DNA of 36,652 nt from positions 1 through 36,652 of the IMG/VR virus record IMGVR_UViG_3300010155_000028; one strand, 5' to 3'. A program made the position numbers and the translations under genes. The notes beneath the pieces were generated by a model. It saw nothing but the letters and a program-made list of their open reading frames with translations, was not told the origin of the DNA and ran no database searches. Positions 28,113 through 35,980 of this stretch are shown one piece after another (positions within the stretch are counted from its first letter, which is position 1; each line of letters starts with the position of its first letter). This stretch comes from a virus.

Positions 28113-29000
28113 TTATTTTACCTTACTAACAGTATTACTTTTCTTAATATTCACATCACTTATATCTTGTTGACTAGGTGTTGAAGGTAATTTTGGTTTT
28201 GATACTTTTTTCTCTATAGTTTCACCTTTTAATAATTTAACAATTTTATTAAAAACTTCTTTACCTTCAGTTTCAAAAGTGTAATCCACAAAATGGTCAT
28301 AAGGATTAAGTCCTACAGGAATAACAGTTATCATTTGTTTTGAACCAAACCCCCATTTAACTTGTCTATTAACTACATCTATTGTTAATATTTTACCTTC
28401 TTCAGCATCCATAATAACTTGTTTTCTTTCAAGTTTAGGATTAGAAATTTTCTCCATAAATAACTCTGGATTATTTTTAGCCATAACCATCATATCATGT
28501 TTAATTTCATACATACTTCTATCTACATCTACTTCCATAGCTCTAGCGTATCCAACCATTTTTTGTGCATCCATAGACATTAAGGTTTCCATAACATGAA
28601 ATTCTGACTCTAAGCTTTCTAAATCTTTCTCTGCATTACTTTCTAAATTAACAGTTTCAAAAATAGATTTCTTATTACTCATTCTTTCTGGATTAGAAAT
28701 ATTATAATTACTTTTTTCTAAAAACTCTCTTAAAGTAACTTGCTGATATTGAACAGGTAAAGAACCATTATGAAATATAATATCTCCTAATACGGGATTA
28801 AAAGATGATTGTTCATCTGCATAAATTGATTGTTCCCCTAAAACATATTGGATTTTTCTGTTTCTTCCAGTTGTTTCATCAAATACTTCGTCTATTGATG
28901 GTATTCTGTGACTAACTGGATATTGACGACCTTCAGTGGAAGGTTTTTCATTTTTGTTTACTAATCTAAAGATAGTAATTTGTTTTTTCTTTTTTGCCAT
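28113..29000 (-). CDS. Unassigned head-region protein, 295 aa
   Basis: A basic start (MAKKKKQITIFRLVNKNEKP) leads to a beta-containing segment (PVSHRIPSIDEVFDETTGR, NRKIQYVLGEQSIYADEQ). A charged helix at about 120-190 (EKDLESLESEFHVMETLMS; RSMYEIKHDMMVMAKNNPE) follows, then a second beta section (GKILTIDVVNRQVKWGFG, MITVIPVGLNPYDHFVDY) and a Lys/Ser-rich flexible tail. No enzyme motif, signal peptide or membrane segment. It lies between the capsid gene and the tail block, flanked by terminators on both sides. It has no visible TAnnTTTG promoter, so it probably depends on read-through of the first terminator. Head decoration, maturation or completion roles would fit the position; I recognise no family. 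Confidence 0.75.
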   Translation of the reverse strand: MAKKKKQITIFRLVNKNEKPSTEGRQYPVSHRIPSIDEVFDETTGRNRKIQYVLGEQSIYADEQSSFNPVLGDIIFHNGSLPVQYQQVTLREFLEKSNYNISNPERMSNKKSIFETVNLESNAEKDLESLESEFHVMETLMSMDAQKMVGYARAMEVDVDRSMYEIKHDMMVMAKNNPELFMEKISNPKLERKQVIMDAEEGKILTIDVVNRQVKWGFGSKQMITVIPVGLNPYDHFVDYTFETEGKEVFNKIVKLLKGETIEKKVSKPKLPSTPSQQDISDVNIKKSNTVSKVK

Positions 29001-29022
29001 TTTCTTAAATTTAATATAATTA

Positions 29023-29057
29023 ATAAAAAAAAGATTAGGGAGGAGACAAGTCCTCCC
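29023..29057 (-). terminator. Strong intrinsic terminator after the capsid gene
   Basis: Perfect 7-bp GC-rich stem GGGAGGA (29038-29044) with TCCTCCC (29051-29057), loop of six bases, followed on the minus strand by TAATCTTTTTTTT. It lies 27 bases after the capsid stop and stands out in this A+T-rich DNA. It likely sets the capsid-heavy transcript end, with some read-through to the 295-aa gene. Confidence 0.88.
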
Positions 29058-29083
29058 CTTTCTTTATGTAATCAAGAACTTAA

Positions 29084-30466
29084 TTAAGCTCTTTCAAGTA
29101 AGATGAATCTGTTGTTCGCGAATCCTTCAAATCCTCTTTCTGTTCTGTAGTGACATCTTAACTCATCTACATCAGAAGTAGGATTAGCTAATCCAGCAGA
29201 ACCTGTTAACCAGTGCTCCATTTTTCTAGAGTATCCTCCAGCTTCTTTATATCTAACTCTTAAAGAAGGAATAGACTCTCTAGATTTAGCATCTTTACCT
29301 TTATCTCCAGGAATAACAAGTCCCATTCCAGCATAGTTGTATCCTGAAGCACCCATCATTGGAGAATAACTTAAAGCTTCATATGCTTTCTTATGGAAAG
29401 TATATCCACCTCTTGCGAATGATTTAAATCCGAAAGCAACTCCTATTTCCTCAGAACCATTAAATGCTCCATAAGAAATACCTCCACCAGCAAACATTGC
29501 AGCAACTGCATCGTCAATAGCTAATGATAAGTCAATTCCACACCACATAGTGTTTTCTTTAGCTCCTCTGTTAGCATCTAGTGTACGAATCATAGAATCA
29601 AAATCAGATAAGTTAAACCCAGCTAATTGATTATAAGTCTGTGAATTACCACTTCTCATAAAGTCAATTAAACCTTCAGTACCATTAATACCACCAGTCT
29701 GTGTAGTATAACTTAATGGCTGTATAGCAGCATTCGTGTTAGTAACAACTTGACCTAATAACATTTGAGTTTCACAATAGTTATTAAATCTTTTGTAGGT
29801 ATCACCTTCACCTTTTAAGTACCATAGGTATCCAGATTTTCCAGTTGCAGCGTCATTCACTTTAAACCATATTTTATTAGTAGCTTCAGAACCAGTTACC
29901 TGGAATGAATCTTTCATAATCATAGTATAGTTCTCATAGTGATTAGCCGTTGGAGTGATACCATCTGGTTGACCAGTACCTTCTTCCCACTCATTACCAA
30001 TTATAATTAATACATCCGCAGCAGTTAAAGCTGTCCATGATGAATTTTTATAAGGTACTAAAGTAGCTGTATTGTTAGCAGGTCTAGCAGTACAAAGAGC
30101 AATCTCTCCGTAACTATTTTGTACAATATCTCCAACTCTTAAAAAGAAGTTACCAGCAGAGGTACCATCAGAAGAATAAGAATCGTCTAAAGTAATATTT
30201 GGAGACCCAGCAGTGGTAATAGTAGGTGTCCCAGTTTGTTTGAAGTTTTGGTGTAAATAATCATCTTCATAGTGTTCATATTTTCTTTGAGAAACAGGAG
30301 CCATAGCTCCAACTGCATCTAAGAATCCCATTAGGGATTGTTCTCCGTATCTATTAACAAAGTCTTCAGCAATTTCTGGTTTGTGAATACTAAGCGTAGA
30401 AACGTAATTTTCGCTTGTAGCGACCTGGAAAGCACTAGGAATCCCAGGTGTAGTAGTATAAGGCAT
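29084..30466 (-). CDS. Probable major capsid protein, 460 aa
   Basis: The length, acidic scaffold-like gene upstream, terminase-portal order and strong terminator downstream all match a tailed-phage capsid gene. The protein starts MPYTTTPGIPSAFQVATS, then a helical/charged arm (ENYVSTLSIHKPEIAEDFV, GEQSLMGFLDAVGAMAPV). After that comes a beta-rich core with SNPNIT-type turns, an AVAAMFAGGGISYGAFNG loop, a GGYTFHKKAYEALSYSPM segment and a C-terminal HYRTERGFEGFANNRFILL. There is no delta-domain cleavage signature I can assign; scaffolding is a separate gene. An HK97 fold is expected for all tailed-phage capsids but is not read directly here. The call rests mainly on synteny. Confidence 0.82.
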   Translation of the reverse strand: MPYTTTPGIPSAFQVATSENYVSTLSIHKPEIAEDFVNRYGEQSLMGFLDAVGAMAPVSQRKYEHYEDDYLHQNFKQTGTPTITTAGSPNITLDDSYSSDGTSAGNFFLRVGDIVQNSYGEIALCTARPANNTATLVPYKNSSWTALTAADVLIIIGNEWEEGTGQPDGITPTANHYENYTMIMKDSFQVTGSEATNKIWFKVNDAATGKSGYLWYLKGEGDTYKRFNNYCETQMLLGQVVTNTNAAIQPLSYTTQTGGINGTEGLIDFMRSGNSQTYNQLAGFNLSDFDSMIRTLDANRGAKENTMWCGIDLSLAIDDAVAAMFAGGGISYGAFNGSEEIGVAFGFKSFARGGYTFHKKAYEALSYSPMMGASGYNYAGMGLVIPGDKGKDAKSRESIPSLRVRYKEAGGYSRKMEHWLTGSAGLANPTSDVDELRCHYRTERGFEGFANNRFILLERA

Positions 30467-30503
30467 TTTATTTTATTTTTTATACATTAATAATTTAGTT
30501 ATT

Positions 30504-31505
30504 TTACATGTTCTTTCTTAACTCAGCAGCAATCTGCTCAGATATAGAAAGAGATTTGCCAGAAGAACTTTTACTATCAGGAGTATAGGAAGGATTTTTA
30601 ATATCATCTATTATATCACCTTTTCCTTTTGATAATCCTTGAGCAAACGCACTTCTAACTATTGAATCTAAATTATTTAAAGCAGCCATGTCTCTATTTA
30701 GTTTAGTAATATTCTCACTACCATCTTCATTGACATATCTGTTCCAAAATTCAGATAGATTCTTGTTTGATGATTTGACAGTATTAACAGCTTCTTCTGA
30801 TAATCCATAAGAAAATTTTTCTCCCTTATCGTTTATATCAAAAGACACTTCTTTAAAGTCTGATAAAGATTTATCTATTTTTTCAGCCCATAACTTTGTA
30901 TTTTCTTCAGCTTGCTTTTTATTAGCAACCTGTTGTCTATGTTGTTTTGGTACTGAAGATTCATCTTGAAATGATGTAAGCTCTTTTTTAGCTTTCTTAG
31001 CATCAGTTCTTAATTTAATCTTAGACAACTTTATCTCATCATTGGTATACAAGTCCTCGTCTAGCTTATATGAACTATTAAAAAGTAAATCAACTTCATC
31101 ACTTTTTAAATCTTGATTTTGGAATTTAAGATGATTTTTAACTAAATCTAACTCCTCCATCTTTTCATAATCAGCAGTTTGAGTTCTTAAATACTCATTC
31201 ACATCACCACCCTTAGCAACATAATCGTTTAGCTTCTCTATCTGTTCGTTAGCGAAACTTGATGATGTTTCTTTAGATGAAAGTAAGGATTCAATTTCTT
31301 CATAGTTTTTAAATTTACCATTAGTCTTTTCGGCTAATAAGTCTTCAAAACTTTTTTCAGAACTTGTCGTCTCCTCACTTGTTTCTTGAGTAGAATCTTC
31401 TTTCAAAGAACTTTCTTCTTGGGTTACTTCTGTTGTTTTTGTTTCTTCTGCTAATTCATAACCCATATTTTTAGCAGCTAACTTTTCAAATTTTTCGTTT
31501 GACAT
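30504..31505 (-). CDS. Probable scaffolding protein, 333 aa
   Basis: A highly acidic N-terminus (residues 10-60, rich in Glu, Ser and Thr) precedes helical, charged sequence with coiled-coil character (NEQIEKLNDYVAKGGDVNEY, KLSKIKLRTDAKKAKKEL, QVANKKQAEENTKLWAEKI). The C-terminus is short, mixed charge (SISEQIAAELRKNM), as expected for the part of a scaffold that touches the capsid protein. No enzyme motif is visible. It lies between portal and capsid genes and has its own promoter, whose -33 element abuts the portal stop codon, allowing scaffold and capsid to be made in excess over portal. The ATG leader (TTTAAATTTAAGAAAATG) is nearly the same as for the 295-aa gene. Scaffold function is inferred from position, composition and size. 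Confidence 0.8.
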   Translation of the reverse strand: MSNEKFEKLAAKNMGYELAEETKTTEVTQEESSLKEDSTQETSEETTSSEKSFEDLLAEKTNGKFKNYEEIESLLSSKETSSSFANEQIEKLNDYVAKGGDVNEYLRTQTADYEKMEELDLVKNHLKFQNQDLKSDEVDLLFNSSYKLDEDLYTNDEIKLSKIKLRTDAKKAKKELTSFQDESSVPKQHRQQVANKKQAEENTKLWAEKIDKSLSDFKEVSFDINDKGEKFSYGLSEEAVNTVKSSNKNLSEFWNRYVNEDGSENITKLNRDMAALNNLDSIVRSAFAQGLSKGKGDIIDDIKNPSYTPDSKSSSGKSLSISEQIAAELRKNM

Positions 31506-31530
31506 TTTCTTAAATTTAAATTAATATATA

Positions 31531-31561
31531 CAAATATAATAAAAAAATCTTTATTATACAA
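31531..31561 (-). promoter_or_regulatory. Bacteroidota-type promoter for scaffold and capsid
   Basis: Minus-strand TATATTTG at 31531-31538, with TTG at 31559-31561 after exactly 20 bases. The spacing and both elements equal those of the promoter at 18296. It lies 26 bases before the scaffold ATG and directly after the portal stop codon. Confidence 0.7.
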
Positions 31562-33847
31562 TTATTTCACCTTAGTTCTTACTAAATCAGAATCATCTTG
31601 AGCTAATTCAATATGTTCTGACTTAATTTCTCCACTAGCTTCTATTATTTCTAACTTTCTTTCATGTTCAGCTTTAGCGAACTCTTCTTTCATTTGGTAC
31701 TCAGCTTGTAATTGTTGTAAATCAGCTTGAGCATCCATTTGTTTTGCTTGAGCATCAGCTTGAGCTTTAGCAGCAATTGAAGCTTGTTGTTGTTCAGCAT
31801 TAGCTCTTGCATTCTCTTGAGCAGCTTTAGCAGCTTCTTGAGCGTATTTTTTACGTCTTATAACTAATAATTGATTTGCTAATTTAATATTATGAATATT
31901 TCTAATCATAATAGCATCTTCTAATCTTAAAGCATTTTGTTGTATAGACATTTGAATATTTTGTTCTAATATAGCTTTTTGCTCATCATCTGGTAACGGC
32001 TCAATCATAATACCATAATCAGCCATAGTAACATCTTTACTAACTTCAATAGCTTTCATGTTGTATTCTCCTATAGCTTGTATATAACCTTTATAAGTTC
32101 CTGTATATTTTACAAGGTCTTGAACTCTTAAAGCTATACTTTTAGCTGTACCTTGTGTTACAGAAAGTAAAGCTTGGTTAATCCATCTTGTAGCGTTATT
32201 AGAAGCAAGTAAAGCCATTTTCTGTACTCCAACTAAAGATTCTTTATCTGGTTGTGTTGCATCTCTAGCTTCATTTATACCTGTTACATCACGAAGCATT
32301 TGTAAGTTATATTGATAGATAGCGATTAACTCTTGTAATGCACCACCAATTCCTCCTCCTAACTCTTGTATAGGCATAGATGGTAAAGGACTACCATCAT
32401 CTTGCTGACTTCTATAATATAAATTACCTGTTTGTTGATATATATCTTGAACTTCAATAGGAGTGAATGTCCCTCCATCTCCCTTACCTACATTTTCTAT
32501 AGCTCCTAATTCAATAGCAGAACCTTTTGGTTTTGCTTTAGACATAAGATGCTGTATTTTAAGATGACATAATTGTATTTGGTCAGCAAAAGGAATCATT
32601 CTTTCTACAAGACCTTTATTATTCATATTCAATATATTAGGAGCATAAATAGAGTAGGGTAATATAGCTGTAGAAAGATTACTTTTTGGTCTAAGTATAT
32701 TAGTGGCTAATCCATAATCAAAAATATAATCTGTACCAATAATCCATTTCCCTTTATAAATATTTTCTACAGTAGTTTTTAATTTAGTTCTCTTTTGTTT
32801 TGAATTTTTAGGTTGTTTATAATCTTTATTTTTTTTATTAATAGAATAACCTCCAAATTTATTAGATTTTTTCTCATAATGTAAATCATCTACAGTTTTA
32901 TATAAACCATCTAATACAGCTATTTTATAAGTATCATACTCATGTAACTCATATTCATTATAATAATTAGAACCCTTTCCTAAATTTTTAGGATTACCAT
33001 ATTTACCTCCATTATTTCTAGCAATCTCTATATACTCTTCTTCAGTGAACTCATCTCCAGCTAATCTTTTTAATTCATGTATAGTCAAATATATAATCTC
33101 TCCAGCATGTTGTATATTTTTAAAGTCTGGTCTTGAAGTATGAGATGTTATTAAATTAGAAGGGTCTACATATCTAATTGTTAACTTACCATCTTCAACA
33201 GAAGTTTTACTAGCTCCTATATTTAAAACAACAAAGTCTCTAGCTATTCTTTTTTTAACTTCATCCCAATCATTTAAATAAAAGGTTAACTCAATACCTT
33301 CTTCCATTGCAATTTCAGTCATCTGTTTGTAATTCAGATTCATGTATAAGTCTAATTCTTCATTGCTTTCTGGTAATTCTTCGTTCCCTTTATCAAAAGG
33401 TAAACCTGTAAGTCCAGCCATTTCAGAATGAAATTCTTTTAATTCCATTTCTGTTAATTTTTTTAATCTATCTTCAGTTCTTTTATCTTTAGATATTTGG
33501 TCAATTGCAGTGCATTTAATTTGATACTCTTGATTAGTTAGTCCCCCAACAATAACATCTACAAATTTAGGTATAACAGGAACTACTTCCCAATTAAGAT
33601 TAAGATAAGAACTATCTCCATTAGCTCCTAATAAATCTTTATATTGTTCAATAGATTGCATCCCTTCCGCATACTCTCTATATCTCTTATATCTCTCATT
33701 ACGAGATACATACGAGCCACTTCCCACTTCTTCATTAGACCACTCGTTATACATTCTTTTAAAATACTGAATCCCATATTTTTGTTCTAATTTCTCTTCT
33801 CGTGAAACGAAAGGGTCTGGGTAACCGCTAAATGATGTTTTTGCCAT
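31562..33847 (-). CDS. Portal protein, 761 aa
   Basis: Location directly after terminase, length of 761 aa and sequence style fit the portal of Bacteroidota podoviruses, crAss-like included. The N-terminal part has FKRMYNEWSNEEVG and a RYKRYREYAEGMQS helix, then NLNWEVVPVIPKFVDVIVGG, a usual portal wing segment, and EYQIKCTAIDQ. The middle includes GKWIIGTDYIFDYGLAT and SIYAPNILNMNNKGLVERM, then the helical stem (GGALQELIAIYQYNLQMLRD, TGINEARDATQPDKESLVG). The last 110 residues are a long Ala/Gln-rich helix (AQEAAKAAQENARANAEQ), the crown or barrel at the inside of the capsid. ATG overlaps the terminase stop by one base (TAATG), implying coupled translation. Dodecameric DNA gate in the capsid vertex is the family role. 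Confidence 0.88.
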   Translation of the reverse strand: MAKTSFSGYPDPFVSREEKLEQKYGIQYFKRMYNEWSNEEVGSGSYVSRNERYKRYREYAEGMQSIEQYKDLLGANGDSSYLNLNWEVVPVIPKFVDVIVGGLTNQEYQIKCTAIDQISKDKRTEDRLKKLTEMELKEFHSEMAGLTGLPFDKGNEELPESNEELDLYMNLNYKQMTEIAMEEGIELTFYLNDWDEVKKRIARDFVVLNIGASKTSVEDGKLTIRYVDPSNLITSHTSRPDFKNIQHAGEIIYLTIHELKRLAGDEFTEEEYIEIARNNGGKYGNPKNLGKGSNYYNEYELHEYDTYKIAVLDGLYKTVDDLHYEKKSNKFGGYSINKKNKDYKQPKNSKQKRTKLKTTVENIYKGKWIIGTDYIFDYGLATNILRPKSNLSTAILPYSIYAPNILNMNNKGLVERMIPFADQIQLCHLKIQHLMSKAKPKGSAIELGAIENVGKGDGGTFTPIEVQDIYQQTGNLYYRSQQDDGSPLPSMPIQELGGGIGGALQELIAIYQYNLQMLRDVTGINEARDATQPDKESLVGVQKMALLASNNATRWINQALLSVTQGTAKSIALRVQDLVKYTGTYKGYIQAIGEYNMKAIEVSKDVTMADYGIMIEPLPDDEQKAILEQNIQMSIQQNALRLEDAIMIRNIHNIKLANQLLVIRRKKYAQEAAKAAQENARANAEQQQASIAAKAQADAQAKQMDAQADLQQLQAEYQMKEEFAKAEHERKLEIIEASGEIKSEHIELAQDDSDLVRTKVK

Positions 33848-35877
33848 TATCTTATTATTTTAGATATTTTTCCATTATTACTATATTTCCTTACAAAAGG
33901 TAGTTTTGTACTTATTTTAATTTTTGGTTTTATATGTTTCTGCGACGCTAATAAAGTAAATCCACTAGCCATACTAGCGTCATGTTTTGTTCTATTGTTT
34001 ACATCAAACTCTAACCAATCTTTTAATAATTCATAAAAGAATATTCTTCCTATATCCCCATCTTCATTAACTCCCACATAATCATAAACGTAAGCCTGTA
34101 TAGAGTCCACAATAGCATTAGCAACAGCAACTCCTGTTGCTGGTATTCCAACTTCAGTTTGTTTTCTACTAAAAGAAGTATGTGTAGACTCTGGCCTAGC
34201 CATTAAATATTTTTCATATCCTCTCCGTTTAAAATATTGTATCAATCCTATCTTATTGTTTTCCACAAGGATAGGACATCCATAAAATATACATTGCATT
34301 AATATATCTTCAAAGAATATTTCTGCTTTTGGAGGTCTATGTATATATTGAGACACAAACATATGTGAATTATCTTGTTCATGTGCATTAAATTTTCTAA
34401 ATACATAACTAGCGGCATCAGACCTTCTACCATCAGTTGTAGTATCATGGTCAAAAGGGTCACATCCAGAAACAAACTCTAAATCATTACCTGGATATTT
34501 ACTACCAAATTTTATTTTTTGAGCATTATATTTTTCTTTATCTGGTAAAAGAACTACAGACCACTTCCCTTTCTTGTCTGGTTTCCATACAATTTTCGTA
34601 TCTTTAATACCATTACTCCATATAAAATTACCTTTTGTTACCATCTTTCCTCCTGAACCTTCTATATAATCTATTTGTTGATATATTTTTTCTGAATCAA
34701 ATAAACAATCATCAGTACTAACACGAAAAGCTTCTTCTGGAGTCCATGGAAATTGTCTCTTATGTTCAGCTAATTTATTAGTATCGTTTTTAAAACCATC
34801 TCTTATCTTTTGTAAATAATCTTTACTTCCTATTTTTATTTCATCTCCATATTTATCAAAGATTTTCTTTTTTGGATTATTTATAATACTATTTCCATAC
34901 TCATCAATAAATCCTTCAAACCCATCATAAGCAGGGGTGAAGTATCTGTAAAGTCCTGATTTAGTTCTATGTGTACCTAAAACTTTATCTTCTTGGTCTG
35001 AATCATCCCATATATCTTTAAATGCTTTACCTCCTTCTTCCATTTCATTTACTGTAGATGGTAAAAAAGCTTTACCAATAATCTTATTCCCTTGAGAAAG
35101 AGACGGTTTAACTATTTGCCAATTCTTTGAACAATCAGCTTCTAACCATTTACCACCCTCGTCTGAAATAAAAGTTTTTAATTTCTCTCCATCATATGAG
35201 TTATTCTTTGTATTTCTCCAATCTATCTGACTATCTAATGCTTCTGAGGCTTTAACCTGTTTATTATTCTTTGTAATTCTTTCCCCAGGCTTCTTAAACG
35301 ATAGTACAGTTTTAGGAGAATCCGTTCCTTCAATAATAGGTTGAAAGAAATATGGTAACTTTCTAAAAATGTAAACAACCTTGTCAAAGAGCTTTTTAGC
35401 ATCACTACCTGTCTTACTTAATATACCTCCATTAGAATTATATGAAAGTGTAATATCATGCAATACAATAGATGCCGCTTTCCAAGATGCTCCTTGTCTT
35501 CTATGTTTAGGCATTATAACACCAAAACTATGATTATCTTTTCTAGAAGCATCCCATACAAGAAAAAACCTTCTATCTCTATCCCAGTAATCTGGATATC
35601 CTATATCAATTTTACACCAATTTAAATAATAATAATGAGCTCCTGTTATATATGTAGCTATACCATTATTCATAAACCACACTCCATTTAACCTTCTATC
35701 AAACTCCTGTTCAATAAATTTACTTTTTTTAACTTCACTTAATGAATCCCATCTATCTGGAATTGGAGTTCTAGTCCACTTTTGATTCTTATTAGATTTA
35801 TTATAACCTATAATAGAACTTTTCTTCGGCTTCTTAGGGATGTTAATTGGTATTCCTTGTATACTTTTTTCGTTCAT
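33847..35877 (-). CDS. terL: Terminase large subunit (ATPase and nuclease), 676 aa
   Basis: Walker A-like PKHRRQGASWKAAS (residues about 123-136) and Walker B TFISDEGG (D239, E240) form the packaging ATPase. GCDPFDHD (D473), ILVENN (E539) and KHDASMAS (D633) supply acidic residues of the RNase H-like nuclease domain. Together they translocate DNA into the procapsid and cut it. An upstream in-frame ATG at 35949 would add 24 residues, but the -7 element at 35894-35901 lies inside that stretch, so transcripts start after it; ATG 35875-35877 (MNEKSIQGIP) is the true start. The stop overlaps the portal start. No small terminase subunit is in the window; it may be elsewhere. Confidence 0.92.
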   Translation of the reverse strand: MNEKSIQGIPINIPKKPKKSSIIGYNKSNKNQKWTRTPIPDRWDSLSEVKKSKFIEQEFDRRLNGVWFMNNGIATYITGAHYYYLNWCKIDIGYPDYWDRDRRFFLVWDASRKDNHSFGVIMPKHRRQGASWKAASIVLHDITLSYNSNGGILSKTGSDAKKLFDKVVYIFRKLPYFFQPIIEGTDSPKTVLSFKKPGERITKNNKQVKASEALDSQIDWRNTKNNSYDGEKLKTFISDEGGKWLEADCSKNWQIVKPSLSQGNKIIGKAFLPSTVNEMEEGGKAFKDIWDDSDQEDKVLGTHRTKSGLYRYFTPAYDGFEGFIDEYGNSIINNPKKKIFDKYGDEIKIGSKDYLQKIRDGFKNDTNKLAEHKRQFPWTPEEAFRVSTDDCLFDSEKIYQQIDYIEGSGGKMVTKGNFIWSNGIKDTKIVWKPDKKGKWSVVLLPDKEKYNAQKIKFGSKYPGNDLEFVSGCDPFDHDTTTDGRRSDAASYVFRKFNAHEQDNSHMFVSQYIHRPPKAEIFFEDILMQCIFYGCPILVENNKIGLIQYFKRRGYEKYLMARPESTHTSFSRKQTEVGIPATGVAVANAIVDSIQAYVYDYVGVNEDGDIGRIFFYELLKDWLEFDVNNRTKHDASMASGFTLLASQKHIKPKIKISTKLPFVRKYSNNGKISKIIR

Positions 35878-35893
35878 ATTTAATTTAATAATA

Positions 35894-35925
35894 CAAATAT
35901 AGTAAATTATTAGGAATTTACCCAG
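35894..35925 (-). promoter_or_regulatory. Bacteroidota-type promoter of terL
   Basis: Minus-strand TATATTTG at 35894-35901. The -33 region is imperfect: TCTG with N21 spacing at 35922-35925. It gives a short leader to ATG at 35877 and fixes that start. It overlaps the divergent promoter upstream. Confidence 0.6.
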
Positions 35926-35941
35926 AATATAATTATATTTG
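35911..35941 (+). promoter_or_regulatory. Bacteroidota-type promoter of the rightward gene
   Basis: Plus-strand TATATTTG at 35934-35941; TAG (35911-35913, TTAG with the base before) lies 20 bases upstream as in the promoter at 948. It lies 40 bases before ATG 35981. Its upstream part shares bases with the terL promoter. Confidence 0.6.
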
Positions 35942-35980
35942 TACAACAATCAATCTTTTAATAATTAAAAAAATAAACAA

